DNA of 7,567 nucleotides from Candidatus Moraniibacteriota bacterium (GCA_027069365.1 JALXES010000028.1:1-7567), one strand, 5' to 3'; shown: positions 1 to 6,734, counted from the stretch's first letter. Made by a program: numbers and translations. The notes: generated by a model not told the origin, from the sequence alone.

Positions 1-90
1 GAGGATTAGACTCCCGAGCATCGTGCGCATCAGCGCCTTCCGCTGGTTGCGTACGCGTCCAAATTGTCGGCCTTTCTTCTGATGTTTCAT
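1..90 (-). CDS. rplQ: 50S ribosomal protein L17 (bL17), N-terminal fragment
   Basis: Only the first 30 residues are inside the window; the gene continues past the left edge. The start is an ATG at 90-88. The peptide begins MKHQKKGRQFGR, followed by RNQRKAL and MRTMLGSLIL, which matches the conserved basic N-terminus of bL17. bL17 binds 23S rRNA near the exit-tunnel face of the large subunit. It is the last gene of the alpha operon and follows rpoA by 39 bases, the standard order in bacteria. No Shine-Dalgarno sequence is visible in the AT-rich gap. Identification is by recalled family similarity and by its position after rpoA. Confidence 0.93.
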   Translation of the reverse strand, partial: MKHQKKGRQFGRVRNQRKALMRTMLGSLIL

Positions 91-129
91 ACGTCGTCTG
101 AGATATACACAAATTTATATACGCACTTT

Positions 130-1047
130 CTATGCAGCAGCATCCTTCAGCGCAAGATCATGCGCTGCCAGGACAACTTTCACTTCCTCCACACCCTTGT
201 CTCCCATGCCGTCAAGTGCCGCCAGCTCCTCCTCTGTCAGTGCCGCCACATCTTCAATCGTCACAAGCTTTGCGCCGTTGAGCACGTTGACTGTCCGCGT
301 TGACAGACCATCAATGTCAGCAAGCACAAGCGGTCCGTCACTGTCTGCAGTCTCCTGTGCCTCCACAGTGTCAGCGCCCAGTGCCGCAAACTGCTCTACG
401 AGAATTGCCACACCTTGCGCAAAGGCTTCCTGTGGCGTAATGCTGCCGTCTGTCTCAATATCCAGCATGACCTTGTCATAGTCTGTGCGCTTCCCCACAC
501 GCATGTTCTCCACAGTATAGTTGACGCGGCGCACCGGCGTGAAAATTGCATCAATCGCAATTTGTCCAATCTCCTTCTCGTCACGCTGCTGCTGGTCCAC
601 CGGCATGTAGCCAATACCGGACTGCACCTCCAGCTCCATTTCCAGCGCTGTTTTTTTGTCCGTGATTGTCGCAATGACATGGTCACCGTTGACAATCTCT
701 ACGTTTGCCGGCGTATCAATCTGCGCTGCCGTCACAACACCTTCACCCTTTGCACTCAGCGTCATTGTGACCGGCCCGTCCACAAAGGAGCGCACGCGCA
801 CGCGCTTGAGATTCAGGATAATCTGCACGACATCTTCCATCACACCATCAATACCGGAAAACTCGTGTGAAACGCCGTTGATTTTTACTGCTGTAATTGC
901 GCTGCCACCCAGTGATGAGAGCAGGACGCGACGCAGCGCATTGCCGAGTGTCGTACCATAGCCCGGGTAGCACCCTGCGATTGTGAAGCGCCCGGCGTTT
1001 TCACCAGTCACCTCGTACTGTGGCGTTTGTGGTGTTGTAATTGTCAT
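130..1047 (-). CDS. rpoA: DNA-directed RNA polymerase subunit alpha
   Basis: This 305-residue alpha subunit forms the dimeric scaffold on which beta and beta' assemble. The N-terminal domain (about residues 1-228) carries the dimerisation signature GTTLGNALRRVLLSSL at 31-46 and the VRRVNYTVENMRVG segment at 172-185. A short acidic linker (about 226-238) leads to a compact C-terminal domain (about 241-305). Aligned by eye to the E. coli domain, the DNA-contacting positions are kept: Arg251 for R265, Asn254 for N268, Gly282 for G296, Lys284 for K298 and Glu288 for E302. The UP-element-binding function is therefore probably intact. The protein is somewhat shorter than the 329 residues of E. coli, mainly at the C-terminal tail. 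The ATG start at 1047-1045 has no Shine-Dalgarno sequence. The stop is TAG. It lies between rpsD (68-base gap) and rplQ (39-base gap). Confidence 0.98.
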   Translation of the reverse strand: MTITTPQTPQYEVTGENAGRFTIAGCYPGYGTTLGNALRRVLLSSLGGSAITAVKINGVSHEFSGIDGVMEDVVQIILNLKRVRVRSFVDGPVTMTLSAKGEGVVTAAQIDTPANVEIVNGDHVIATITDKKTALEMELEVQSGIGYMPVDQQQRDEKEIGQIAIDAIFTPVRRVNYTVENMRVGKRTDYDKVMLDIETDGSITPQEAFAQGVAILVEQFAALGADTVEAQETADSDGPLVLADIDGLSTRTVNVLNGAKLVTIEDVAALTEEELAALDGMGDKGVEEVKVVLAAHDLALKDAAA

Positions 1048-1073
1048 AAGAAATGCGTTATATACATGTTATG

Positions 1074-1093
1074 ATGTGCAAATGTGTGCACAT
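1074..1093 (-). other. Small inverted repeat in the rpsD-rpoA gap
   Basis: ATGTGCA and TGCACAT form a perfect 7-bp stem around a 6-base loop in the 68-base gap, which is the widest inside the alpha operon. No T-tract follows, so it is not a Rho-independent terminator. It could be an mRNA-processing or translational-control hairpin ahead of rpoA, but nothing in the sequence assigns a role. Confidence 0.35.
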
Positions 1094-1115
1094 GCGCCTG
1101 AGCGTCTTTTTGTTG

Positions 1116-1730
1116 TTACTTGGAATAGAACTCTACGACCACCTGCGGATCAATCGTGTAGCCGATATCTTCGCGCTTTGGAAATGCTGTCACCTTCCCT
1201 TCCCACTTCGTTGCGTCAAACAACAACCACGCCGGCGTGTCCTTCCTGTCCTTTATCGTCTCTGTCAGTGCTGTGAAGTAGCCATTGTTCTTTTTGCGCG
1301 GGTTAACAGAAACAACATCACCAATCTTTACCGCATATGATGGGATATCTACCTTTGCACCATTGACAAAGATTGCGCCGTGATTGACAATCTGACGTGC
1401 CTGTGCACGCGTCTGCGCCAAACCAAGCCGATAGACAACGTTGTCCAGTCGCATCTCTAAGCGCTGCAAGAGGCGCTCACCAATTTTCCCATCACCCTTG
1501 GCGGCCTCGCGGTAGTGCTTGCGGAACTGCTTCTCCATCACACCATAGAGCATCTTGATCTTCTGCTTCATCATGAGCTGACGACCGTACTCACTATTTG
1601 CCGGCCGGCGCGTTTTGCCGTGCACACCCGGTGGATACGGCTTCTTGACGCTCGCATCATTTGCAGCACCGGTGCGGCGCTCGCCGAAGCGACGAAACTT
1701 TTTAGCTTTTGGTCCAATCTGACGTCCCAT
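1116..1730 (-). CDS. rpsD: 30S ribosomal protein S4 (uS4), cysteine-free form
   Basis: This 204-residue uS4 is a primary 16S rRNA-binding protein that nucleates assembly of the 5' body domain and contributes to decoding accuracy. The N-terminus reads MGRQIGPKAKKFRRFGE, and the S4 RNA-binding domain spans about residues 91-142, including RLDNVVYRLGLAQTRAQAR (94-112) and FVNGAKVDIP (121-130). The protein ends in EFYSK. The length matches the family norm of 200-208 residues. It contains no cysteine at all, so it is the zinc-independent form. In several bacteria uS4 represses its own operon, but no such site could be identified here. The ATG is at 1730-1728 with no Shine-Dalgarno sequence, and the stop is TAA. 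Confidence 0.98.
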   Translation of the reverse strand: MGRQIGPKAKKFRRFGERRTGAANDASVKKPYPPGVHGKTRRPANSEYGRQLMMKQKIKMLYGVMEKQFRKHYREAAKGDGKIGERLLQRLEMRLDNVVYRLGLAQTRAQARQIVNHGAIFVNGAKVDIPSYAVKIGDVVSVNPRKKNNGYFTALTETIKDRKDTPAWLLFDATKWEGKVTAFPKREDIGYTIDPQVVVEFYSK

Positions 1731-1741
1731 AGTAAATCGTT

Positions 1742-1769
1742 ATAGTAAGAAATAAATAATACGTGTCAA
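1742..1769 (-). promoter_or_regulatory. Candidate internal promoter before rpsD
   Basis: A perfect -35 hexamer TTGACA (1769-1764) begins three bases after the rpsK stop codon. A -10-like TACTAT (1747-1742) follows after 16 bases; TATAAC at 1744-1739 is an alternative with a 19-base spacer. Transcription would start about five bases before the rpsD ATG, giving a nearly leaderless mRNA. The -10 match is only 4 of 6 and the gap is AT-rich, so chance is a real possibility. Confidence 0.35.
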
Positions 1770-1772
1770 AGC

Positions 1773-2216
1773 CTAGACGCGGCGCGGCTTGCGCTGGCGA
1801 CAGCCGTTGTGTGGAATTGGCGTTGTGTCTTTGATAGAAAGGATCGTAAAGCCATTGTTTGACAAGCCACGGATTGACGCCTCCCGGCCACTGCCCACAC
1901 CTTTGACAAACACATCCACCTCCTTGAGTTGGTGTTTCTTGACCTTTTCTGCCACATCGCGCACCACCTGCGTTGCGGCATAGGGCGTTGCTTTCTTGGC
2001 ACCCTTGAAGCCCAGTGAGCCGGCGCTTGACCACGCCAGGACCTTGCCTGTGCGATCTGTGAGCGAAATAATCGTGTTGTTGTACGTGCACTTAATGTGC
2101 GCCTGTCCGTGTGGCACAACGCGACGTCCCTTTTTGCGCTTCTGGGCAACAGGCGCTGCTGCCGTCTCTGGCGCATCAGTCTTTGCGTGCTCTTCTTTTT
2201 GTACTTCCTCTGTCAT
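1773..2216 (-). CDS. rpsK: 30S ribosomal protein S11 (uS11)
   Basis: From the ATG at 2216-2214 this gives 147 residues. uS11 sits on the small-subunit platform beside 16S rRNA helices near the E site. Family motifs are TYNNTIISLTD at 44-54, WSSAGSLGFKGAKKATPYAA at 62-81, GVGSGREASIRGL at 107-119 and the conserved tail TPIPHNGCRQRKPRRV at 132-147. About 25 residues at the N-terminus form an acidic, Ala-rich extension before the basic KRKKGRR segment; this explains why it is longer than the E. coli protein. An in-frame TTG seven codons upstream would add MCSNHIF, but a GAGAGAAG sequence abuts that TTG with no spacing and the ATG is preferred. The stop is TAG. Confidence 0.96.
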   Translation of the reverse strand: MTEEVQKEEHAKTDAPETAAAPVAQKRKKGRRVVPHGQAHIKCTYNNTIISLTDRTGKVLAWSSAGSLGFKGAKKATPYAATQVVRDVAEKVKKHQLKEVDVFVKGVGSGREASIRGLSNNGFTILSIKDTTPIPHNGCRQRKPRRV

Positions 2217-2259
2217 AAAAATATGGTTACTACACAACTTCTCTCATACGTGCTTACGC

Positions 2260-2646
2260 CTATGTCTTTGATACTGTGCGGCGTCCGGACCCCATCGTTG
2301 TCCGCTTGTTGCCGCGCACGGTACGACTGTTGGTCTTTGTGCGCTGCCCGCGTACCGGCAGACCCATGATGCTGCGAATACCGCGATAGCACCGGATATC
2401 TCGGAGGCGCTTGATGTTCATCTTGACCTCGTGCTTAAGCTCACCTTCCACGCGGTACTTCTTTTCGATTTCCTCACGTAGTTTTGCTGCCTCTGCATCA
2501 GAGATATCTTTTGCGCGCACGTTCTCATCAATGCCAACGCTCTGGAGGATTTTGTGTGCGCTGGTGCGCCCAATGCCATAGATATATGTCAATGCGATGC
2601 CGATCTTCTTGTTGTCCGGAAGGTTGATGCCTGCAATACGAATCAT
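2260..2646 (-). CDS. rpsM: 30S ribosomal protein S13 (uS13)
   Basis: This 128-residue protein of the small-subunit head contacts the P-site tRNA and forms intersubunit bridges. Visible signatures are the N-terminus [32 protein letters not shown] at 18-34 (helix-two-turn-helix region), [17 protein letters not shown] at 87-103 and the basic tail with [12 protein letters not shown] at 105-116. The length is slightly above the usual 118-126 residues. The ATG at 2646-2644 is preceded by an AT-rich 40-base gap with no purine-rich Shine-Dalgarno sequence on the coding strand. The stop is TAG. It lies between rpmJ and rpsK in the canonical order. Confidence 0.98.
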   Translation of the reverse strand: MIRIAGINLPDNKKIGIALTYIYGIGRTSAHKILQSVGIDENVRAKDISDAEAAKLREEIEKKYRVEGELKHEVKMNIKRLRDIRCYRGIRSIMGLPVRGQRTKTNSRTVRGNKRTTMGSGRRTVSKT

Positions 2647-2686
2647 AGTGTTTGTAGTATTTAGGAGAGAATAACAAAGCGTGCGC

Positions 2687-2800
2687 CTAGCCTTGGCGTT
2701 GCTTGTGCTTTGGGTTTGAGCAAATCACATACACGCGTCCCCGACGACGAATGACTTTGCAGTTGTTACAAATCTTTTTTGCTGATGCGCGAACTTTCAT
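2687..2800 (-). CDS. rpmJ: 50S ribosomal protein L36 (bL36), zinc-binding form
   Basis: This short gene encodes 37 residues. The translation starts [20 protein letters not shown] and ends with [10 protein letters not shown], an unmistakable bL36. Zinc ligands are present at Cys11, Cys14, Cys27 and His32, so this is the C+ form. bL36 stabilises the region of the large subunit near 23S rRNA domains II and VI. The start is the ATG at 2800-2798 and the stop is TAG at 2689-2687. It is 44 bases after infA and 40 bases before rpsM, exactly where bL36 sits in the alpha operon. Confidence 0.97.
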   Translation of the reverse strand: MKVRASAKKICNNCKVIRRRGRVYVICSNPKHKQRQG

Positions 2801-2844
2801 AATCCAAAAAAATAAGTGAGTGAACAGGAAGGGAGGTTCTTCAA

Positions 2845-3057
2845 TTAGAGACGGCGGGTGATGCGACCTTTTGAGAGGTCATAAGGGCTCATTTCCACAA
2901 TCACACGGTCACCTTGGAGAAGCCGGATATAGTGGACACGCATTTTGCCGGAAATGTGTGCAAGCACCTCATGTCCATTATCCAATTTTACACGAAACGT
3001 TGCGCTTGGAAGAGCCTCTTCAACGACGCCCTCCGCGCTAATCACATCTTTTGCCAT
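2845..3057 (-). CDS. infA: Translation initiation factor IF-1
   Basis: This 70-residue single S1/OB-fold protein binds the ribosomal A site during initiation together with IF2 and IF3. Diagnostic segments are [20 protein letters not shown] at 13-32, AHISGKMR at 33-40, [13 protein letters not shown] at 43-55 and [10 protein letters not shown] at 57-66. The length agrees with the family norm of 71-73. The ATG is at 3057-3055 and the stop is TAA. It is the first gene of the cluster and has its own promoters upstream. In many bacteria infA follows secY-adk-map, but here an unrelated envelope gene lies upstream. No Shine-Dalgarno sequence is present. Confidence 0.98.
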   Translation of the reverse strand: MAKDVISAEGVVEEALPSATFRVKLDNGHEVLAHISGKMRVHYIRLLQGDRVIVEMSPYDLSKGRITRRL

Positions 3058-3148
3058 CTGACTTTAACAGTTTGTCTTTTTAGTTAGAGAAAATGCTGCG
3101 TGTGTATCACCGCGTCGCACGCTCCCACATGGAGACTGCCGCTGTGTG

Positions 3149-3177
3149 ATTATACCGCACAAAACACATTAGTGCAA
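3149..3177 (-). promoter_or_regulatory. Proximal promoter of the infA-rplQ operon
   Basis: The -35 element TTGCAC (3177-3172) is separated by exactly 17 bases from a perfect -10 element TATAAT (3154-3149). This is a good match to the housekeeping sigma70 consensus (4 of 6 and 6 of 6). The predicted start of transcription is near 3142, giving a leader of about 85 bases before the infA ATG. Confidence 0.75.
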
Positions 3178-3178
3178 C

Positions 3179-3204
3179 AAAAAAATTGGGCATGAAACGT
3201 CATG
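3179..3204 (-). terminator. Weak terminator-like hairpin upstream of infA
   Basis: Read on the minus strand, CATGA and TCATG pair as a 5-bp stem with a 4-base loop. Five bases (CCCAA) and then a run of seven Ts follow. The stem is short and AT-rich and the T-run is offset, so termination would be inefficient. It lies between the two infA promoters, where it could end the upstream membrane-protein transcript or attenuate transcription from the distal promoter. Confidence 0.25.
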
Positions 3205-3274
3205 TGAAAAGAAGCAATCCTAATTCCTGTATATTCCCCTGTTGTGCGTCTTTTCATCCCCAAAGAGAGACCCT

Positions 3275-3299
3275 CATACACGTGTTGTCAACGCATATG
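3275..3299 (-). other. Imperfect hairpin in the long infA leader
   Basis: On the minus strand CATATGCGT pairs with ACGTGTATG (seven Watson-Crick and two G-U pairs) around the loop TGACAAC. No T-tract follows. It would be present only in RNA started at the distal promoter, or in readthrough RNA from the upstream gene. Confidence 0.35.
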
Positions 3300-3317
3300 A
3301 TTTTTTTGTTACCTCTA

Positions 3318-3346
3318 ATGATATGCGAAAAGTGTATTCCTGTCAA
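3318..3346 (-). promoter_or_regulatory. Distal promoter of the infA-rplQ operon
   Basis: A perfect -35 TTGACA (3346-3341), a 17-base spacer and a -10 TATCAT (3323-3318, 5 of 6) form a strong sigma70-type promoter. The -35 begins 13 bases beyond the stop codon of the upstream membrane-protein gene. Predicted transcription starts near 3311, giving a leader of about 250 bases. Confidence 0.7.
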
Positions 3347-3359
3347 CACCTCCCGATCG

Positions 3360-5336
3360 CTATTCCTTCACAACGACCTTGATGGACCCGGTGTACCATG
3401 GCAAGCGCCCCATGAGAAATCCCATATTGTAGTGCAACTCTGCTTGTTCTATGCCTGCAAAATTGGACAACACTTTATCAATATCGCTTTTCTTTGTGCC
3501 CGCAAGTGCCTGCGCAACTGCTGCTGTGTCAATGTGCGGCACGAGGCGTGCTGTGCCATGAACCTTTAGCTCCAGCGTCTGCTTATCAAAGTCGGCAAGT
3601 GCCGGACCGTACGTCAACACAACATCTTGCAGTGATGCATTTTGTGTGTCCACATCCTTCTCCAGCAATTTTTTCATCATCAGTACAATATCTGTCTCAC
3701 CAAAGACCAATGCACGCGCCGTCACATGCACTGTGTAATCAAATGATGACGCAGCCACACCGGCAACAACCTGTGTGCTGGAAGAGACAATCTCCACACG
3801 CAGTGCATCATCAAGTAATTTCTTGCCCTGTGCGGCAGCATCTGCGGCAAGCTGCTCCTTTGCCATCTTCATCGCCTCTTCTTCCGTTGCCGTGCGTGCG
3901 TGCTCCAGATCTTCTTTTGTCACAACTGTCTGCTCACCGCCTTGCGCGCCACCACCAATCATTGGTGCCTCGGATGTTGCCGAGAATTTCGTGTAGCGCG
4001 CCGTACCCTTAAAGCCCGGAATTGTGAACTCTGCCGGTGGAATATTGTACTTCTCACCCGGCTTATCAGCGATGACATCAGCCTTGACGCTGCCCGGCAC
4101 CTTCTTGCCGTCTATGACCTTCATGCCCGGTACGGTAACACCCTCCACCAGACGAAAGAGTGTGCCGTCTTTTGTGAGAAGGCGCGTTGTCGCTACCAAT
4201 TTCTGTGGCTGCGTACTGTAATTATTGTAAATTGTTACACTGCCGCGCGCCTTGTAATTCCCCGCTGTAGATGTGCCTGTCGCATCAAATGTCATCGTCT
4301 TTTCTATATCCTTTTCAAGTGCAATCAAACTGATTTTGTGTGCGCTGAAATCTGTTGCTGACTGTGCTGCATCAGCTGTAACATCCAATGATGCTGACTG
4401 CTCACGCACAGTCGGTGTCAAAACAACCGTAACCCGTGGCAAGAAGATCATTGTGCCAATGATTGCTGCCAGTACTACCGCGCCAATACCGGAAAACAAC
4501 GCCACGGTTTTCATTGGTGACTTTGTGACACGCAGGTCATCCGGCACATGTGCATAGGATACTACATCCGGTGCCTCCCGAGTATCTGCCGTGAAGTGTG
4601 CCGGTGTTTGCTGTGGCGCCGGTTGCGCCGTGCGGCGACGCCCAAAGAACTCCTGTACTTCTCGCTGTTTGCGCGCATCCATTGGCGGCACGTTCTGCGC
4701 AGGTGCCTCTTGTTGTGGCGCGTGCTCCTGGAGGGGTTGCGCCGTTGCATGTGGTACGGCAGTGTGTGCGCCTTGCCGTGCGCCGGAGTGTGGCTGTTGC
4801 GGTTGCGCTGCACGCATATCCATTGTCGCACCACCGGCGTGCTGCGGTGTCGTTACGCCACGCAGCTGCTGCATCTGCTCAAAATCCTCCGCCGCTTTTT
4901 GGATTGATGCGGATTGCTGCGCAATGTCCTGCGGAAGTGTCGACTCTTCGTCACGCACGTCCAGATTAACATCACGCGCTTCCGGTGGCGTGTGTTGTGG
5001 ATTTTCATAGTACGATGCAGAGCCAATTGCTGTTGTCTGCGGTGACTGTGTGTCCGCGACATCCTCTGTGGACACCCCCTCAACCTCTTCCAGTGTCGTG
5101 TATGTCGTGATGCCAATCTTCTGCGCCAACGCCTGTCCGTACTCGTCCGTCGTCACAATGGCGATTTCCTTGTCAGCCTTCTGTGCCTCACGCAAAAGCA
5201 AGCGCATGTTTACCGCGCTCTGCAAGAGCGTTGCCCCCGCGGGGATGACAAAAATATTGTGTTTTTGTGACGATGCCCGGAGGCGGTCAATCACCGAGGT
5301 GACTTCTTCGTCAGATTCTATATAAAATGGTTTCAT
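3360..5336 (-). CDS. Single-pass membrane protein with baseplate-J-like outer domain
   Basis: This 658-residue protein has no assigned function. Residues 1-80 form a small alpha/beta domain with strand-like NIFVIPAG (27-34) and EIAIVTTDE (57-65) flanking a helix. Residues about 96-272 are a low-complexity linker rich in Ala, Gln, Pro and His. One hydrophobic segment at 276-299 (KTVALFSGIGAVVLAAIIG and following) is preceded by basic residues, predicting the N-terminus inside and the C-terminus outside. There is no signal peptide. The outer part (301-658) contains GSVTIYNNYSTQPQKLVATT at 365-384 and DKPGEKYNIPPAEFTIPGFK at 424-443. These segments resemble proteins annotated as baseplate J/gp47-like that I recall as common in CPR genomes; this assignment is from memory. 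An Ala/Glu/Lys-rich helix spans about 472-511. Directly upstream is the actin-fold ATPase gene (87-base gap), suggesting a functional pair. The ATG at 5336 has its own promoter and no leader. The stop is TAG. Confidence 0.85.
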   Translation of the reverse strand: MKPFYIESDEEVTSVIDRLRASSQKHNIFVIPAGATLLQSAVNMRLLLREAQKADKEIAIVTTDEYGQALAQKIGITTYTTLEEVEGVSTEDVADTQSPQTTAIGSASYYENPQHTPPEARDVNLDVRDEESTLPQDIAQQSASIQKAAEDFEQMQQLRGVTTPQHAGGATMDMRAAQPQQPHSGARQGAHTAVPHATAQPLQEHAPQQEAPAQNVPPMDARKQREVQEFFGRRRTAQPAPQQTPAHFTADTREAPDVVSYAHVPDDLRVTKSPMKTVALFSGIGAVVLAAIIGTMIFLPRVTVVLTPTVREQSASLDVTADAAQSATDFSAHKISLIALEKDIEKTMTFDATGTSTAGNYKARGSVTIYNNYSTQPQKLVATTRLLTKDGTLFRLVEGVTVPGMKVIDGKKVPGSVKADVIADKPGEKYNIPPAEFTIPGFKGTARYTKFSATSEAPMIGGGAQGGEQTVVTKEDLEHARTATEEEAMKMAKEQLAADAAAQGKKLLDDALRVEIVSSSTQVVAGVAASSFDYTVHVTARALVFGETDIVLMMKKLLEKDVDTQNASLQDVVLTYGPALADFDKQTLELKVHGTARLVPHIDTAAVAQALAGTKKSDIDKVLSNFAGIEQAELHYNMGFLMGRLPWYTGSIKVVVKE

Positions 5337-5342
5337 ATGCTT

Positions 5343-5351
5343 ATTATACCA
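5343..5351 (-). promoter_or_regulatory. Extended -10 promoter giving a leaderless mRNA
   Basis: TGGTATAAT (5351-5343) combines a perfect -10 hexamer with the TGn extension; no good -35 hexamer is found 16-18 bases upstream, which is typical of extended -10 promoters. Only six bases (AAGCAT) separate it from the ATG at 5336, so the expected +1 falls on or next to the A of the start codon. The 658-residue protein would then be translated from a leaderless transcript. Confidence 0.62.
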
Positions 5352-5423
5352 TACTCACAAGTGACATCCAGTATTGTATGTGCTTTACATTCATCTTTCT
5401 CCTCGCGTCCCGGTCTGATATAC

Positions 5424-6734
5424 CTACTCTACCTGCTCCATTGCACTACGCAATATTTGCGTAATTGTCCGCTCCTCACGCGCAAAGTCCATCGCCACGT
5501 GTACCAGTCCCATCGGCGTAACATCCTGCGGGTCACGCAAGTACTGCGTCGTATCAATCACGCGGCGCACGTCTTGGGGTTGCAAGAACCCCACCTGCGG
5601 CGCACCCATAAACGCCAGACGCTCCGTCCAGTCACTCTGCGTGATGACCGTGCTAATGCCCGGCAGCGCACTCCCACCGCCACACAGGTAGATGTGCGAC
5701 GGCAACGGATCCGTCTCTGCAAACTCCCCGAGCGAGAGCTCTACACCATCCAGCCAAATCTTACAGTCATCTACGAGGATGTCTTCTACGTGTGCGGCAA
5801 TGTCCTGTGCCAGCTCCCCGCGCGAGTAGCGAATTTTGAGCGCTTCCGCCTCAGCAAAGTCAATATCTAGATCCCGCATCAATCGCTTGGTAAAAGCGCG
5901 CCCACCGAGCGCAAACATCTTTGTGCCCTCCAGGCCACCACCACGCACTACAGCAATGTCCGTCGTCCCGCCGCCAATGTCAATAAAGATGGCGCTGAAG
6001 TCCAATGCATCTTCCGGCGAGATGCCACTGGCCACCGCATACGGCTCGGCGATGACACTCACCAAATCCACGTCCAGCGCCCGCGCAATTTCCTCCAGTG
6101 CGCCCAGATGCACCAGTGGCGCATAGGCATTGAACACGCTAATGGACACGTTACGCCCCTGAAAGTCCAGTGGGTTGTTGACGCGGTATCCGTCAATGCG
6201 CACATCTACAATTGCTGCGTTGATAAGTTTGATGTCCACCGGGCGCCCCACCTCCCATACGACTTGGTCCTGAATACGCTCATAGGCTTTTTGCTGCACC
6301 TTCTTCATAATCGCGCGCAACTCCGCCAGTGAAATTTTCAGCGAAGGATTGATGCGCTCATAGTGCACGGTTGTCGTTGTTCCTTTGACGAGCTCACCGG
6401 CAATGCCGATGACCGCCTTCTGCGCTTTCTTGACGCCGGCGTTCTCCTGCGCCTCGGCAATCGCCTGCCGTGACGCCTCAATCACCCCGCCAATGTCACT
6501 GACTGCACCACTGTTCATATTGCCCGGCGCCTGATGGACGCGCCCCACACCCCGCACAATCGCCTTTTGCGATTCCGCTTCCACCGTAAAAACGAGCGCC
6601 TTGATCACTTCTGTGCCAATATCCAGTGCCAAGAGCGGCCCGGTCAAATTATTCCGATGAAACAATGTCGATAACACGGTCGTTTCTGTTTGTTGTTTTT
6701 GCTTTCTCTCTGTGCGTCGTCCCTTTGCCACCAA
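5424..6734 (-). CDS. FtsA/PilM-like actin-fold ATPase
   Basis: This protein of up to 436 residues belongs to the actin/Hsp70 ATPase superfamily, nearest to the FtsA and PilM branch with an SHS2-type insertion. Phosphate-1 is LALDIGTEVIKAL at 35-47, phosphate-2 is IFIDIGGGTTDIAV at 249-262, and the adenosine motif is IYLCGGGSALPGI at 348-360. The AVIGIAGELVKG stretch at 107-118 and about 120-205 form the insertion domain. FtsA links FtsZ to the membrane, and PilM binds the cytoplasmic tail of PilN; which role applies is not visible. The C-terminus lacks an obvious FtsA-like amphipathic membrane-targeting helix. The start is uncertain: there is no in-frame ATG, and candidates are TTG at 6734, GTG at 6731 or GTG at 6677. 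The last would remove a strongly basic 19-residue tail and begin VLSTLFHRNN. A stop codon sits immediately before the TTG. The gene is followed by the membrane-protein gene. Confidence 0.88.
   Translation of the reverse strand: MVAKGRRTERKQKQQTETTVLSTLFHRNNLTGPLLALDIGTEVIKALVFTVEAESQKAIVRGVGRVHQAPGNMNSGAVSDIGGVIEASRQAIAEAQENAGVKKAQKAVIGIAGELVKGTTTTVHYERINPSLKISLAELRAIMKKVQQKAYERIQDQVVWEVGRPVDIKLINAAIVDVRIDGYRVNNPLDFQGRNVSISVFNAYAPLVHLGALEEIARALDVDLVSVIAEPYAVASGISPEDALDFSAIFIDIGGGTTDIAVVRGGGLEGTKMFALGGRAFTKRLMRDLDIDFAEAEALKIRYSRGELAQDIAAHVEDILVDDCKIWLDGVELSLGEFAETDPLPSHIYLCGGGSALPGISTVITQSDWTERLAFMGAPQVGFLQPQDVRRVIDTTQYLRDPQDVTPMGLVHVAMDFAREERTITQILRSAMEQVE

Larger units (their letters stand above)
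3058..3359 (-). other. Gene-free regulatory region upstream of infA
   Basis: This 302-base stretch has no credible ORF on either strand. It contains two minus-strand sigma70-type promoters for the infA operon, a 9-bp imperfect hairpin at 3275-3299 and a weak terminator-like hairpin near 3179-3204. Two small stems lie in the leader of the proximal promoter: CTCC/GGAG at 3122-3134 and GCGTG/CACGC at 3098-3122. The leader would be about 85 bases from the proximal promoter and about 250 bases from the distal one. Confidence 0.7.

Noticed and set aside
2217..2237. Upstream TTG start for S11 adding seven residues
   Set aside because: The purine-rich motif touches the TTG with no spacing, and MCSNHIF is unlike any S11 N-terminus. 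The ATG at 2216 fits the conserved length better.
3286..3291. Second TTGACA on the minus strand in the infA upstream region
   Set aside because: No -10-like hexamer occurs 16-18 bases downstream (the position reads TCTCTT). It overlaps the junction of stem and loop in the 3275-3299 hairpin.
3186..3569. Plus-strand 127-residue open frame crossing the infA upstream region
   Set aside because: It runs through both minus-strand promoters and into the 3' end of the membrane-protein gene antisense; the composition is not protein-like.
4591..5010. Plus-strand Cys-rich open frame opposite the membrane-protein linker
   Set aside because: It is the antisense shadow of a low-complexity Ala/Gln/Pro/His-rich coding region. 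The Cys, Arg and Gly repeats follow from GC-rich repeated codons, and it has no start signal or recognisable domain.
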